From: Clostridiales bacterium
GTDB taxonomy: Bacteria; Bacillota_A; Clostridia; Saccharofermentanales; Saccharofermentanaceae
Direction of reading: 5' to 3'
DNA: 19,073 bases
Assembly: GCA_017649745.1 (NCBI GenBank)
Contig: JAGCGE010000033.1
Coordinates: 1 to 19,073, forward strand
The translations under genes were made by a program, and so were the position numbers. Positions 1-6,100 of the stretch are shown here, one piece after another. Numbering within the stretch: the stretch's first letter is position 1; each line of letters opens with the position of its first letter. The notes beneath the pieces were generated by a model. It did not search any database, was not told where the DNA came from, and saw nothing but the letters and a program-made list of their open reading frames with translations.

Positions 1-2
1 CA

Positions 3-317
3 TCTGAGGATTGGTTATGGGATCCTTTCGATTTCGAAGTAGGTATTATAAGGGAATACAATAATCTAGTAGTTAACGGAACCATAACCCTTGAAGTTGT
101 CGGCAGTAGAAAGATTTGCATACCGGTGTTTGATATTTCAATGTCTTCTCTTGGAGCAAGTATGACTATGAGCTGGTCTGGAACACCCAATAAAAACTAT
201 GAACTTTTATCGGGAAAAAACAAATTCCCTGATATTAAGATCAAGAACGGTTCTTCAACATTCACCTTTAAGGGTAATGGTATTGTAACAGTTATTTACA
301 GAGGAGGTAGTTTGTAA
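3..317 (+). CDS. Distal tail protein (Dit)-like, C-terminal part; 5' end outside the window
   Basis: The reading frame is open from the first in-frame codon at position 3 to a TAA at 315-317, so this is the 3' end of a longer gene. A GTG at 126 lies inside the frame and has no good ribosome-binding site, so it is not the start. The protein is beta-rich and ends with a Gly-rich strand (GNGIVTV followed by YRGGSL). Siphophage distal tail proteins often end in a similar G-x-G-x-V-x-I-x-(Y/W)-R-x-G-S-L pattern. Dit proteins form the hub joining tail tube and baseplate. The next gene starts on the base after this stop codon and is Tal-like, which is the usual Dit-Tal order. The family call is from memory of the motif and from gene order; only about 104 residues are visible. 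Confidence 0.6.
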   Translation, partial: SEDWLWDPFDFEVGIIREYNNLVVNGTITLEVVGSRKICIPVFDISMSSLGASMTMSWSGTPNKNYELLSGKNKFPDIKIKNGSSTFTFKGNGIVTVIYRGGSL

Positions 318-1409
318 ATGTACACGATGTATGCGGATGGTCAATTGTTATATTCTCCGGATTTCGTTGATGAAAACTTAATAGTTTTGAGTCCTTATTA
401 CGAAAAAGAGGCGAATGAAAACGGATCCTGTCAGTTTGATATTTTAAAAGACAATCCGTATTATTCGAAGTTAAAAGAACTAAAAACTCTAATAACTGTT
501 AAGGACGATGATGAAGAAGTGTGGCGTGGTAGAATATTAAACACTTCTAACGATTTCGATAATAGGAAGACAGTGTATTGTGAAGGTACATTGTCTTTCT
601 TTGTCGATTCGATAATGAGGCCGTATTCCTATCATTCAAAAACAGTAGTAGAAATGTTACAAATTCTTATTAGTAATCATAATTCTCAGGTAGAAGATTG
701 GAAAAAATTTTCTATAGGTACCATAGATATTGAAGATTTGTATGGACCAAGAGATTGGGAATCTGAAGATTACGTTAAGAGTAAGGATCTGCTTAATAAC
801 ATACTGAATGACTACGGGGGATATTTTATGATAGGATACAATGAAAAAGATGGTAATACATTTTCCTACGTAAATTCACCAGGTATATATTCTTCTCAGA
901 GCATAGAGTTCGGAGAAAACTTGCTTGATGTTACCACAGAGGTTAATCCAGAAAACATATTTACGGTTTTAATTCCAATTTCTTATGATTCAGAGGGCAA
1001 TATGATAACCGTTGCTCCAGTTAATGACGGAAAAGATTATATTGAATCAGCTTATGGTATAGAACGATATGGAAAGATCTATTCTTATTATGTGTTTGAA
1101 GAAGATATTTCTGATCCGAACATACTATTGGAAAAAGGACGTAAATACTTGGAAGATTGTCTTAAATCTGCAAGAAATATTACTATACAAGCTATTGATA
1201 TTCATGCGTTACATCCGGACATTAAACGTGTGGATGTGTATGATCTAATAAAAGTTCATAGTGAACCGCATGATATTGACGAGTATGAAATGTGTACCAA
1301 GGTTAAGATAGATTTGGAAGATATTACTCAATCCGAGTATGTCATAGGTACTTTGCCAATGGATCTTGCTGATATTGTTTCAAAGCAAGACTCTGCAAAG
1401 AAAAAGTAA
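318..1409 (+). CDS. Tail-associated (Tal-like) baseplate hub protein, prophage endopeptidase tail type
   Basis: The product has 363 residues. The ATG abuts the previous stop codon, and AGAGGAGG in the 3' end of the upstream gene acts as its ribosome-binding site. The N-terminus (residues 1-100) has the features of Tal/gp27-like hub proteins: an early short-strand region, then a stretch of the form LxTLITVKDDDEEVWRGRIL followed by a second strand pair ending FFVDSI. Residues 140-180 form a helix-rich segment, and a second beta domain follows. Known Tal proteins form the tail tip hub and many carry a C-terminal cell-wall hydrolase. Here the chain stops after the hub-like region with a basic SAKKK end and shows no recognisable lysin domain, so it is a short version. 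It could equally be labelled 'phage minor structural protein'. Confidence 0.65.
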   Translation: MYTMYADGQLLYSPDFVDENLIVLSPYYEKEANENGSCQFDILKDNPYYSKLKELKTLITVKDDDEEVWRGRILNTSNDFDNRKTVYCEGTLSFFVDSIMRPYSYHSKTVVEMLQILISNHNSQVEDWKKFSIGTIDIEDLYGPRDWESEDYVKSKDLLNNILNDYGGYFMIGYNEKDGNTFSYVNSPGIYSSQSIEFGENLLDVTTEVNPENIFTVLIPISYDSEGNMITVAPVNDGKDYIESAYGIERYGKIYSYYVFEEDISDPNILLEKGRKYLEDCLKSARNITIQAIDIHALHPDIKRVDVYDLIKVHSEPHDIDEYEMCTKVKIDLEDITQSEYVIGTLPMDLADIVSKQDSAKKK

Positions 1410-1427
1410 TCGAAAGGAGATATTCTA

Positions 1428-2534
1428 ATGTTAGTAGATAACAGAAAGACTAAAGATACCGCTATGGATATTTACCTTAACACTATAGCCACTCATGTTA
1501 AAGGAAAAGATATTCGTAATGCTATACATGATGGTATGCAGTTATCTTACAATGACTCATACGAATGGTATGATCAGGCAATCGGAACTGCGGAAACAGC
1601 TCATAGTAAAGCAACAGAAGCTCTTGAAGATTGTGCTGAGGCTAAAGCTCAAATGGATACTGCTTCTGCTAATGCTCAGGCTGCTATCACTGCCGCTAAT
1701 ACTGCTAATACCAGAGTAGCTGAATTAATAGAATCAGCCGAGGAGCATCCTGAAGATATTTGGTATATGGAAGTGAAAGATGCAAGATTGACTTATGACG
1801 CTTTGACTTATACAAATATGGGTGATGCTATTAGAGGACAGGCCAGTGAACTTTCTGGAAGGATCAATGCTATAGCAACACCTCAGCAGAGCGTTACTGT
1901 AACTCAAGACGCTAATGTTGAAGCATACAAAATCTGGGAGAATGCCAGTCCTTCAAGTGCTTTTGCAACTCAAGATATTACTGTTAACTATGATAGTTTT
2001 ACTAATTTTAATCTTGCTGATGCTGCGGAATTTATATTTAAGTATAGGATTAATGCAAATGATGCTGGTAGTACTGTATATACAAGACTATCACCTCAAA
2101 TCGATGGATCTGGAATTCTTCAAGAGCTTCAGTCTGTAACACCAGATACGTATGGATATACTCTTATACGTAGAAATGTAACTGTAACTAGAGGACAGAA
2201 TAATGACTCTGTTATATTTACGGTTGACAATGCGGATCAGAGATACATGGTTGATATTTTCACTCTTGACGGGACTTCTCTTTCGATTACGGATGAAGGT
2301 ATGGTGGGACAGACTCCTACATCAGAAGCAAATCTTCATGTAGTTCCGGTAGAGATATATGCTGTTGTTCATTCTGTTAGTGCCACACTTACAATGCCTA
2401 AAGATCCTGAAATCCTCGACGCAAGAGTTGGTGTTGACGGAATCACTTACAATAGTCTTGGCGATGCAATTCGTAATCAAGTAGCTCATTATATTGGCGA
2501 CGCTGTCATTGAAGCTATCAACTCCAGTTATTAG
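1428..2534 (+). CDS. Tail fibre / receptor-binding type structural protein with an Ala-rich coiled coil
   Basis: The product has 368 residues, with ribosome-binding site GAAAGGAGATATT before the ATG. Residues about 45-105 are an alanine-rich amphipathic helix (ETAHSKATEALEDC, then AQAAITAANTANTRVAEL), probably a trimeric coiled coil. After it come two copies of one motif: DARLTYDALTYTNMGDAIRGQ near residue 120 and DARVGVDGITYNSLGDAIRNQ near residue 335, with a beta-rich domain of about 190 residues between them. The DARxxxDxxTYxxxGDAIRxQ motif is common in tail-fibre and baseplate upper proteins of Firmicutes phages. The gene sits directly after the Tal-like gene and before two other fibre-type genes, so a host-contact role is a reasonable inference. 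No enzymatic motif is visible. Confidence 0.6.
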   Translation: MLVDNRKTKDTAMDIYLNTIATHVKGKDIRNAIHDGMQLSYNDSYEWYDQAIGTAETAHSKATEALEDCAEAKAQMDTASANAQAAITAANTANTRVAELIESAEEHPEDIWYMEVKDARLTYDALTYTNMGDAIRGQASELSGRINAIATPQQSVTVTQDANVEAYKIWENASPSSAFATQDITVNYDSFTNFNLADAAEFIFKYRINANDAGSTVYTRLSPQIDGSGILQELQSVTPDTYGYTLIRRNVTVTRGQNNDSVIFTVDNADQRYMVDIFTLDGTSLSITDEGMVGQTPTSEANLHVVPVEIYAVVHSVSATLTMPKDPEILDARVGVDGITYNSLGDAIRNQVAHYIGDAVIEAINSSY

Positions 2535-2545
2535 GAGGTGATATT

Positions 2546-3376
2546 ATGGCAGTTATTAATGACGAACGTCCGATAATTCATATTCAGCCTAGAGAAGATC
2601 TTCCAAAAACTACAAAAGATGCAAACTTTCTTGCATTCATGAGAGATCTTGGTTCGGCTATCAAGGCTAGAGCTGGATTACCTGCTAGAACGTCTAAAGA
2701 CGATTTTGATAGTATTTCACACGCTCTTTGTGATGGTCATGGATATTTTCAACCGAATATTGGCACTGGCGAAGGTAATATATATCGTATGTATACGACA
2801 TATTCAGTAGCTATGCTGCATGTTCATTGTTTCCTTGATAATAGCGGAGACTGGAGTGATACCTATGATCTTTTGGGCATAGCAAATGCTTCTAGGAACA
2901 TAACAAAAAATGATATTCGAGCTGCAATTGAAACTGATAGCCTTGGTCGTAAGTACGTACGAGTTACTAATCTAACGTCTGAGAATATTGGTCTTCAATG
3001 GTGGAAAGCAACATCGCTTGGATCAACAGTTCCTGTATATTCATTTGTAATGCAAGGAACTAATCAATTCTTATATGCAAATGGCGGATCTGCACTTATG
3101 GGAGAATTACTAGACGATTATTTATCAGAAATAGTAGATAATACTCCGTCCTTGGCAGCTCAAGACTTTGCTTCAACTATCAGATCTCTTGATGGTGTAG
3201 TAGTTCCGCCTAGTGTAGTAATACCAACTATTGACTCTAATCTTGGTGACTATCTTACTGACATAGCTAATGCGATACGAGACAAAAAGGGTATTACTCC
3301 GCATGAAGGTAATGAGATCAATGCTCAAAACTTTGCTACGGAAGTAACAAATATTCCACAAGGAGGTGGTAGCTGA
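2546..3376 (+). CDS. Tail fibre / baseplate-associated protein with C-terminal NxIADAIR-type motif
   Basis: The product has 276 residues. The start ATG follows an extended Shine-Dalgarno sequence (AGGAGGTGAT) ending the preceding intergenic gap. The protein has two short helical motifs of the same type: one near the N-terminus (FLAFMRDLGSAIKARAGL, about residues 29-46) and one near the C-terminus (LGDYLTDIANAIRDKKG, then INAQNFATEV). Both resemble the 'LxxIAxAIRxKxG...INPxDFAxxI' motif that recurs in gut Firmicutes phage fibre proteins. The middle 150 residues look beta-rich. The chain ends in a flexible GGGS. The stop codon overlaps the start of the next gene by one base (TGATG), indicating translational coupling. 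The structural assignment is from context and motif memory. Confidence 0.55.
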   Translation: MAVINDERPIIHIQPREDLPKTTKDANFLAFMRDLGSAIKARAGLPARTSKDDFDSISHALCDGHGYFQPNIGTGEGNIYRMYTTYSVAMLHVHCFLDNSGDWSDTYDLLGIANASRNITKNDIRAAIETDSLGRKYVRVTNLTSENIGLQWWKATSLGSTVPVYSFVMQGTNQFLYANGGSALMGELLDDYLSEIVDNTPSLAAQDFASTIRSLDGVVVPPSVVIPTIDSNLGDYLTDIANAIRDKKGITPHEGNEINAQNFATEVTNIPQGGGS

Positions 3377-4323
3377 TGGCAGTAACATTTAATGGTACAA
3401 GTTTGAATTCTATTATATTTAATAATACCACTTTAAATACTGTTACATTCAATGATACGACCGTATATACAGCAAACGCTAGTGTGGATATTTTGAAAAC
3501 TAAGTCAATGCAGTCTGGTGTTAGTGTAGCCCCACCGCCATACAATGATGAAGGTTACAATGTTAACGAATCTCCACAGGAAAAGAGAACATTATATTCT
3601 ATACCATCTGGTTTGGATCCGAATACTAGATACGATAAGATTATATTTCAGTGGGACAACAATGGTAGTGTTAATTCCTATGGCGAAATATCGGCTTATG
3701 TTGTAATAAACGGTATACGAAGGGATATATTCTCAGAAATTGACAAAAGTGGTAAATGTGAAATAGATATTTCTTCAATAGCCACACCGTCTACAATAGA
3801 TTTCTTCGTGGTTGCAAGATCGCTATCAGCATACAGAGGTTATATTTCTAATTCTGTGTTAAATGTGTACAATCTTATGGCACACGCAGGTGGTAGTGAA
3901 CCTGGTCCGGCTCCTTTATCTGGATTTACTTTAGATTCAGGAATAAGTGTAGCTCCACCACCATACGACGACAATGGTTATAATTACAACACACCGGCTA
4001 GTGAGGTAACCAATACCAAATCAATAACTATCGATGCTACCGGAAAAAGTTCTTTAACATTGGTATGGCACATTGATAATTCCAGCAATAATAACTACGG
4101 CATAATAAATGGTGCTTGGGGTATTAATAATAGTCTAAATAATTTATTCAGAGATACATATCAAGATTACCATTACGAAGATGATCATACTATAACGGTA
4201 CCAATTTCTAGTTATTCCGGTAACATAACTTTAGACTTCGAGGTAACGGCTCAATCTGTTTCTCCTTACAGGGGTTGGAACAGTAGATCTGTTCTACGTG
4301 TTGATTCTATCACAATAGTATAA
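3376..4323 (+). CDS. Tail/receptor-binding type protein with two tandem beta domains
   Basis: The product has 315 residues, begins in a TGATG overlap with the previous gene, and uses AGGAGGTGG as ribosome-binding site. Residues 1-33 hold short tandem repeats of the type FNGTSLNSIIFNNTTLN and VTFNDTTVYT, a motif common at the N-termini of phage tail proteins. The rest is two diverged copies of one domain of about 125 residues. The first starts SGVSVAPPPYNDEGYN near residue 50 and the second SGISVAPPPYDDNGYN near residue 190. Each copy ends with a matching stretch: SAYRGYISNSVLNVYN in the first, SPYRGWNSRSVLRVDS in the second. A low-complexity linker, GGSEPGPAPL, separates them. The fold and ligand are unknown. 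Position among fibre genes suggests virion surface or receptor binding. Confidence 0.55.
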   Translation: MAVTFNGTSLNSIIFNNTTLNTVTFNDTTVYTANASVDILKTKSMQSGVSVAPPPYNDEGYNVNESPQEKRTLYSIPSGLDPNTRYDKIIFQWDNNGSVNSYGEISAYVVINGIRRDIFSEIDKSGKCEIDISSIATPSTIDFFVVARSLSAYRGYISNSVLNVYNLMAHAGGSEPGPAPLSGFTLDSGISVAPPPYDDNGYNYNTPASEVTNTKSITIDATGKSSLTLVWHIDNSSNNNYGIINGAWGINNSLNNLFRDTYQDYHYEDDHTITVPISSYSGNITLDFEVTAQSVSPYRGWNSRSVLRVDSITIV

Positions 4324-4337
4324 GAGAGGTGATATTT

Positions 4338-4640
4338 ATGGAGATTTGGATTTCGAGCATTGTATCAATCGTTGTTGCTGTGCTTGCGTCTTCTGGTTTA
4401 TGGACATTCTTGCAAAAAATTTCTGACAAAAAGGATGCGAAGACTAAGCTACTGTTGGGTTTAGCTCACGATCGTATAATGTTTCTCGGAATGAGTTATA
4501 TAGAACGTGGACATATTACTCAAAGTGAATACGAGAACTTACATGATTATTTATATTCGCCGTATAAAGAAATGGGCGGGAATGGTTCAGCAACAAGAAT
4601 CATGCAAGCTGTAGATCGATTAGAAATTAGAAACATGTAG
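4338..4640 (+). CDS. Small membrane-anchored phage protein upstream of the holin
   Basis: The product has 100 residues. I chose ATG 4338 because GAGAGGTGAT lies just upstream; the in-frame GTG at 4329 falls inside that ribosome-binding site. Residues about 3-24 form one transmembrane helix (WISSIVSIVVAVLASSGLW). A charged stretch (KKDAKTK) and a helical cytoplasmic domain follow, with the pattern YIERGHITQSEYENL, then YLYSPYKEMGGNG, near the end. I recall similar proteins beside holins in many Firmicutes phages, where they are left as conserved hypothetical or sometimes called holin-like. The gene lies 12 nt before the holin start, so a role in lysis control is plausible but not shown by the sequence. 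Confidence 0.6.
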   Translation: MEIWISSIVSIVVAVLASSGLWTFLQKISDKKDAKTKLLLGLAHDRIMFLGMSYIERGHITQSEYENLHDYLYSPYKEMGGNGSATRIMQAVDRLEIRNM

Positions 4641-4652
4641 GAGGTGATATTT

Positions 4653-4889
4653 ATGCTACTTTCTAACAAAGTATATGACATTCTAGTATGGGTTGTTCAG
4701 GTTATTCTTCCTGCAGTGGGAACATTATATTTTACATTGTCACAGATTTGGGGACTTCCTTATGGCGAGCAGATTGTTGGTACTATTACTGCAGTAGCTA
4801 CTTGTCTTGGAGCTATTCTCAAGATTAGCAATGCAAAGTATAAGAAAGATATTTCTGAACGGAACAATCATTTAAACGCAATTAAATAG
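4653..4889 (+). CDS. Phage holin (Dp-1 holin-like family)
   Basis: The product has 78 residues. The ATG at 4653 is preceded by TAGGAGGTGATATTT, an extended Shine-Dalgarno sequence; the GTG at 4644 is part of that site. Two hydrophobic segments are visible: residues about 7-30 (YDILVWVVQVILPAVGTLYF) and 40-57 (VGTITAVATCLGAILKIS). Between them is a short turn with the sequence GLPYGEQ. The tail is basic and ends in the cytoplasm. The order VYDILxW...LPAVGTLY...WGLPYGEQIVGTI matches Dp-1-type phage holins as I know them. Holins make the membrane lesions that time lysis. No endolysin follows in this window, which is unusual because holin and endolysin are normally adjacent. Confidence 0.8.
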   Translation: MLLSNKVYDILVWVVQVILPAVGTLYFTLSQIWGLPYGEQIVGTITAVATCLGAILKISNAKYKKDISERNNHLNAIK

Positions 4890-4890
4890 G

Positions 4891-5031
4891 TCTAAAACAG
4901 TGGTCGGGTATTAACAATGTTACTCCTAAAGTTTTGTTATATTTGGTTTCCTGTGTATGAATGCGTTTCTCCTTTCGTGTCGAACGAAAAAAGTGCCACT
5001 GCCCTCGATATATTTGACCACTGTTTTTAGA
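4891..5031 (+). ncRNA. Candidate structured RNA closed by a long-range 15-bp stem
   Basis: The sequence at 4891-4905 (TCTAAAACAGTGGTC) is complementary to 5016-5031 (GACCACTGTTTTTAGA) except for one bulged T. The arms are 110 nt apart and enclose two smaller helices: TAACAA (4912-4917) with TTGTTA (4934-4939), and TTTCGT (4973-4978) with ACGAAA (4984-4989). The CAGTGG of the left arm (4899-4904) can alternatively pair with an internal CCACTG at 4996-5001, so two exclusive folds are possible. No ORF with a ribosome-binding site covers it. It lies just after the holin gene, between late and early modules. It could be a stable RNA, a transcription end/attenuator or a replication signal. No known RNA family is recognised. 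Confidence 0.5.
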
Positions 5032-5033
5032 TA

Positions 5034-5071
5034 GGTACCTTGCGGTTAGTTCAGGCTAGCCGCTTGGTATC
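5034..5071 (+). other. Strong 14-bp hairpin with symmetric TT/TT internal loop
   Basis: GGTACC (5034-5039) pairs with GGTATC (5066-5071), and GCGGTTAG (5042-5049) pairs with CTAGCCGC (5056-5063). Each stem has one G-U pair. The stems are separated by TT on each side, and the loop is TTCAGG. A T6 run follows only after 22 nt (5094-5099), so this is not a canonical intrinsic terminator by itself. It may be a further helix of the structured RNA just upstream, or part of a terminator for the late transcript. Confidence 0.5.
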
Positions 5072-5074
5072 ATT

Positions 5075-5103
5075 ATATTTACAAGGTCTATTCTTTTTTC
5101 GCA
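5075..5103 (+). repeat. 29-bp direct repeat, copy 1 (copy 2 at 5427-5455)
   Basis: The 29 nt beginning ATATTTACAAGGTCT and ending TTTTTTCGCA recur at 5427-5455 with one difference (A5090 against G5442). In copy 2 the repeat supplies the loop, 3' arm and T-tract of an intrinsic terminator plus the first four bases of a promoter-like motif. In copy 1 the matching 5' arm is absent, so it appears to be a partial duplication of a terminator-promoter cassette. Confidence 0.75.
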
Positions 5104-5123
5104 TGTTTTACAAGTGGTATTAT
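5100..5123 (+). promoter_or_regulatory. Promoter-like motif, copy 1 of 5 (CGCA-N4-TTACA-N5-TATTAT)
   Basis: CGCA at 5100-5103, TTACA at 5108-5112 and TATTAT at 5118-5123 are followed by GAGAAAC. The same arrangement with identical spacing occurs at 5452, 5824, 6834 and 8037, always upstream of a gene start. TATTAT resembles a -10 box. TTACA is too close to be a normal -35, so the motif looks phage-specific. It would drive the 80-residue ORF at 5167. Confidence 0.65.
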
Positions 5124-5166
5124 GAGAAACTAATTAACATTTTTATTTTTGAAAGGAGAAAAAATT

Positions 5167-5409
5167 ATGAGAAATATTGATTGGTTCAGCAAACTGAGTG
5201 AAAACAATATTCATTTTAAGTACAATGCTGTTTATGGCATAATTACTATCTCTGTAAATAATGACACTGATACGTTGTCATTTAGAGGAGAGGATAAAAC
5301 CGTAGGCAAGAATTTTTTGTATAAAAGAGAGTATTATCTTCCACTGGTTAAGACTGATGAAGAATTATTAAAAATTATATCTGAAGAGAATGGAATAACT
5401 ATTAAGTAA
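5167..5409 (+). CDS. Small protein of unknown function (80 aa), early region
   Basis: The ATG at 5167 follows AAAGGAGAAAAAATT, the same leader that precedes the SSB-like gene at 16176. The in-frame TTG at 5149 lies upstream of that ribosome-binding site and is not the start. The 80-residue product is soluble and mixed in charge, with an N-terminal helix (IDWFSKLSENN) and strands around YNAVYGIITISVNN. No domain or membrane segment is recognised. It is flanked by a promoter-like motif upstream and an intrinsic terminator downstream, so it is probably a single-gene early transcript. Such short isolated early genes in phages often encode host-takeover or counter-defence proteins, but nothing in the sequence identifies a target. 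Confidence 0.65.
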   Translation: MRNIDWFSKLSENNIHFKYNAVYGIITISVNNDTDTLSFRGEDKTVGKNFLYKREYYLPLVKTDEELLKIISEENGITIK

Positions 5410-5416
5410 CTCAATG

Positions 5417-5451
5417 GAACAGGCCAATATTTACAAGGTCTGTTCTTTTTT
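5417..5451 (+). terminator. Intrinsic terminator after the 5167 gene
   Basis: GAACAGGCC (5417-5425) pairs with GGTCTGTTC (5437-5445) over 9 bp with one G-U pair. The loop is 11 nt and a T6 run follows at 5446-5451. The next base starts the second promoter-like motif, so terminator and promoter are fused back to back. Confidence 0.85.
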
Positions 5452-5475
5452 CGCAAGATTTACAACATGTATTAT
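5452..5475 (+). promoter_or_regulatory. Promoter-like motif, copy 2 of 5
   Basis: CGCA is at 5452-5455, TTACA at 5460-5464 and TATTAT at 5470-5475, followed by AGAA. Spacing is identical to the other four copies. It directly follows the T-tract of the upstream terminator and lies 24 nt before the start codon of the next ORF. Confidence 0.7.
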
Positions 5476-5499
5476 AGAATAAGAAAGGAGGTATTCAAT

Positions 5500-5772
5500 A
5501 TGAATACAATTTTAGATTTTTGTAAGAGCCTTCAAAACCCGTATGGTATTAAAGGAATCCACTTGAAAGACATTGATTATTTGGTAGGAGAAAAAGAATT
5601 TAAATCCGACAAATGTCAATGGATTACAAAGCTGGATGACGGATTATATTTTTCATGGGTTAGACGAGGAACCTTAAAGGAACAGGAATTGTTAGATCAT
5701 GGATTTGAGATTATCCCGGACGAAATTCTTAACATGGAATGTAAAAGAGAAATTGTACAAAAAGTGTTTTAA
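5500..5772 (+). CDS. Small protein of unknown function (90 aa), early region
   Basis: The start is ATG 5500, behind AAGGAGG with a spacer of 7-8 nt; the ORF extends upstream in frame only through the promoter. The product has 90 residues with aromatic-rich strands in the middle (WITKLDDGLYFSWVRRG) and a helical C-terminus. No signal peptide or membrane helix is seen, and no family is recognised. Promoter tail, ribosome-binding site and first codons (MNT-) are nearly identical to those of the gene at 5873, so the leader was duplicated while the coding bodies differ. An intrinsic terminator follows, so it is probably transcribed alone. Function unknown. Confidence 0.65.
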   Translation: MNTILDFCKSLQNPYGIKGIHLKDIDYLVGEKEFKSDKCQWITKLDDGLYFSWVRRGTLKEQELLDHGFEIIPDEILNMECKREIVQKVF

Positions 5773-5779
5773 AGAAATG

Positions 5780-5813
5780 CAGTCATTGCAATAATTGCAG
5801 TGGCTGTTTTTTT
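5780..5813 (+). terminator. Intrinsic terminator after the 5500 gene
   Basis: CAGTCATTGCAA (5780-5791) pairs with TTGCAGTGGCTG (5795-5806) through 12 bp with two G-U pairs and a 3-nt loop. A T7 run follows at 5807-5813. It lies 11 nt upstream of the third promoter-like motif. Confidence 0.9.
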
Positions 5814-5823
5814 CTTCTTACCC

Positions 5824-5847
5824 CGCAATATTTACAGTATGTATTAT
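5824..5847 (+). promoter_or_regulatory. Promoter-like motif, copy 3 of 5
   Basis: CGCA is at 5824-5827, TTACA at 5832-5836 and TATTAT at 5842-5847, followed by AGAACG. It sits between the upstream terminator and the ribosome-binding site of the 61-residue ORF at 5873. From 5841 to 5883 the sequence repeats 5469-5510 with a few changes and a single-base insertion. Confidence 0.7.
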
Positions 5848-5872
5848 AGAACGAAGAAAGGAGGTATTCTAT

Positions 5873-6058
5873 ATGAATACAATGTTAAAATTAAAACTCG
5901 CGAAACTTTTGGAGGAATGGCTTTTATCAGATTATATTGACGTGATAAAAACAGACCTACAATCGGACGGAGCTTATGTAACAGTATTTGTAAAGAAAGA
6001 ACTTATGACGGACAAAGAGAAACTTAAAAAACGTATCTTGAAAAAGGTATTGGCTTAA
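5873..6058 (+). CDS. Small charged protein of unknown function (61 aa)
   Basis: The start is ATG 5873 behind AAGGAGG. The longer in-frame extension upstream would read through the terminator and promoter and is rejected. The 61-residue product is Lys/Leu-rich and mainly helical at both ends (LKLKLAKLLEEWLL at the N-terminus, DKEKLKKRILKKVLA at the C-terminus), with a short strand region YVTVFVKKEL between. No membrane segment or known motif is seen. Its first codons and leader copy those of the gene at 5500, but the body is unrelated by eye. The stop codon overlaps a small GC hairpin. Function unknown; the basic helices could bind nucleic acid or a protein partner. Confidence 0.6.
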   Translation: MNTMLKLKLAKLLEEWLLSDYIDVIKTDLQSDGAYVTVFVKKELMTDKEKLKKRILKKVLA

Positions 6059-6075
6059 CCCCTACATGGGGTTTT
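6057..6075 (+). terminator. Weak terminator-like hairpin after the 5873 gene
   Basis: AACCCC (6057-6062) pairs with GGGGTT (6068-6073) around a TACAT loop, within ACATGGGGTTTTGC. The same ACATGGGGTTTT(C)GC string forms the 3' half of the longer hairpins at 7204 and 8518. The T run is only four bases, so termination is probably partial. Confidence 0.5.
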
Positions 6076-6100
6076 GCTTTTCAAACAGAAAGGAGATAGA

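Noticed and set aside
1495..1719. Leu/Met-rich + strand ORFs inside the 1428 gene (also 1915-2139)
   Set aside because: They are frame-shifted shadows of the Ala-rich coiled coil and beta domain, without ribosome-binding sites.
4329..4652. GTG starts at 4329 and 4644 for the two lysis-region genes
   Set aside because: Both GTGs belong to the extended Shine-Dalgarno sequence (GAGGTGAT); the ATGs at 4338 and 4653 follow at normal spacing.
5034..5071. Possible tRNA
   Set aside because: A GC-rich arm with AGTTCAGG recalls a D-arm, but there is no acceptor stem, anticodon arm or T-arm in a cloverleaf arrangement.
4890..5166. CRISPR array or phage attachment site
   Set aside because: There are no regularly spaced identical repeats; the only direct repeat pairs with a terminator-promoter cassette 350 nt away, and no integrase gene is visible.
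5795..5872. Extension of the 5873 gene back to 5795
   Set aside because: It would run through the terminator T-tract and promoter copy 3, and ATG 5873 has AAGGAGG.
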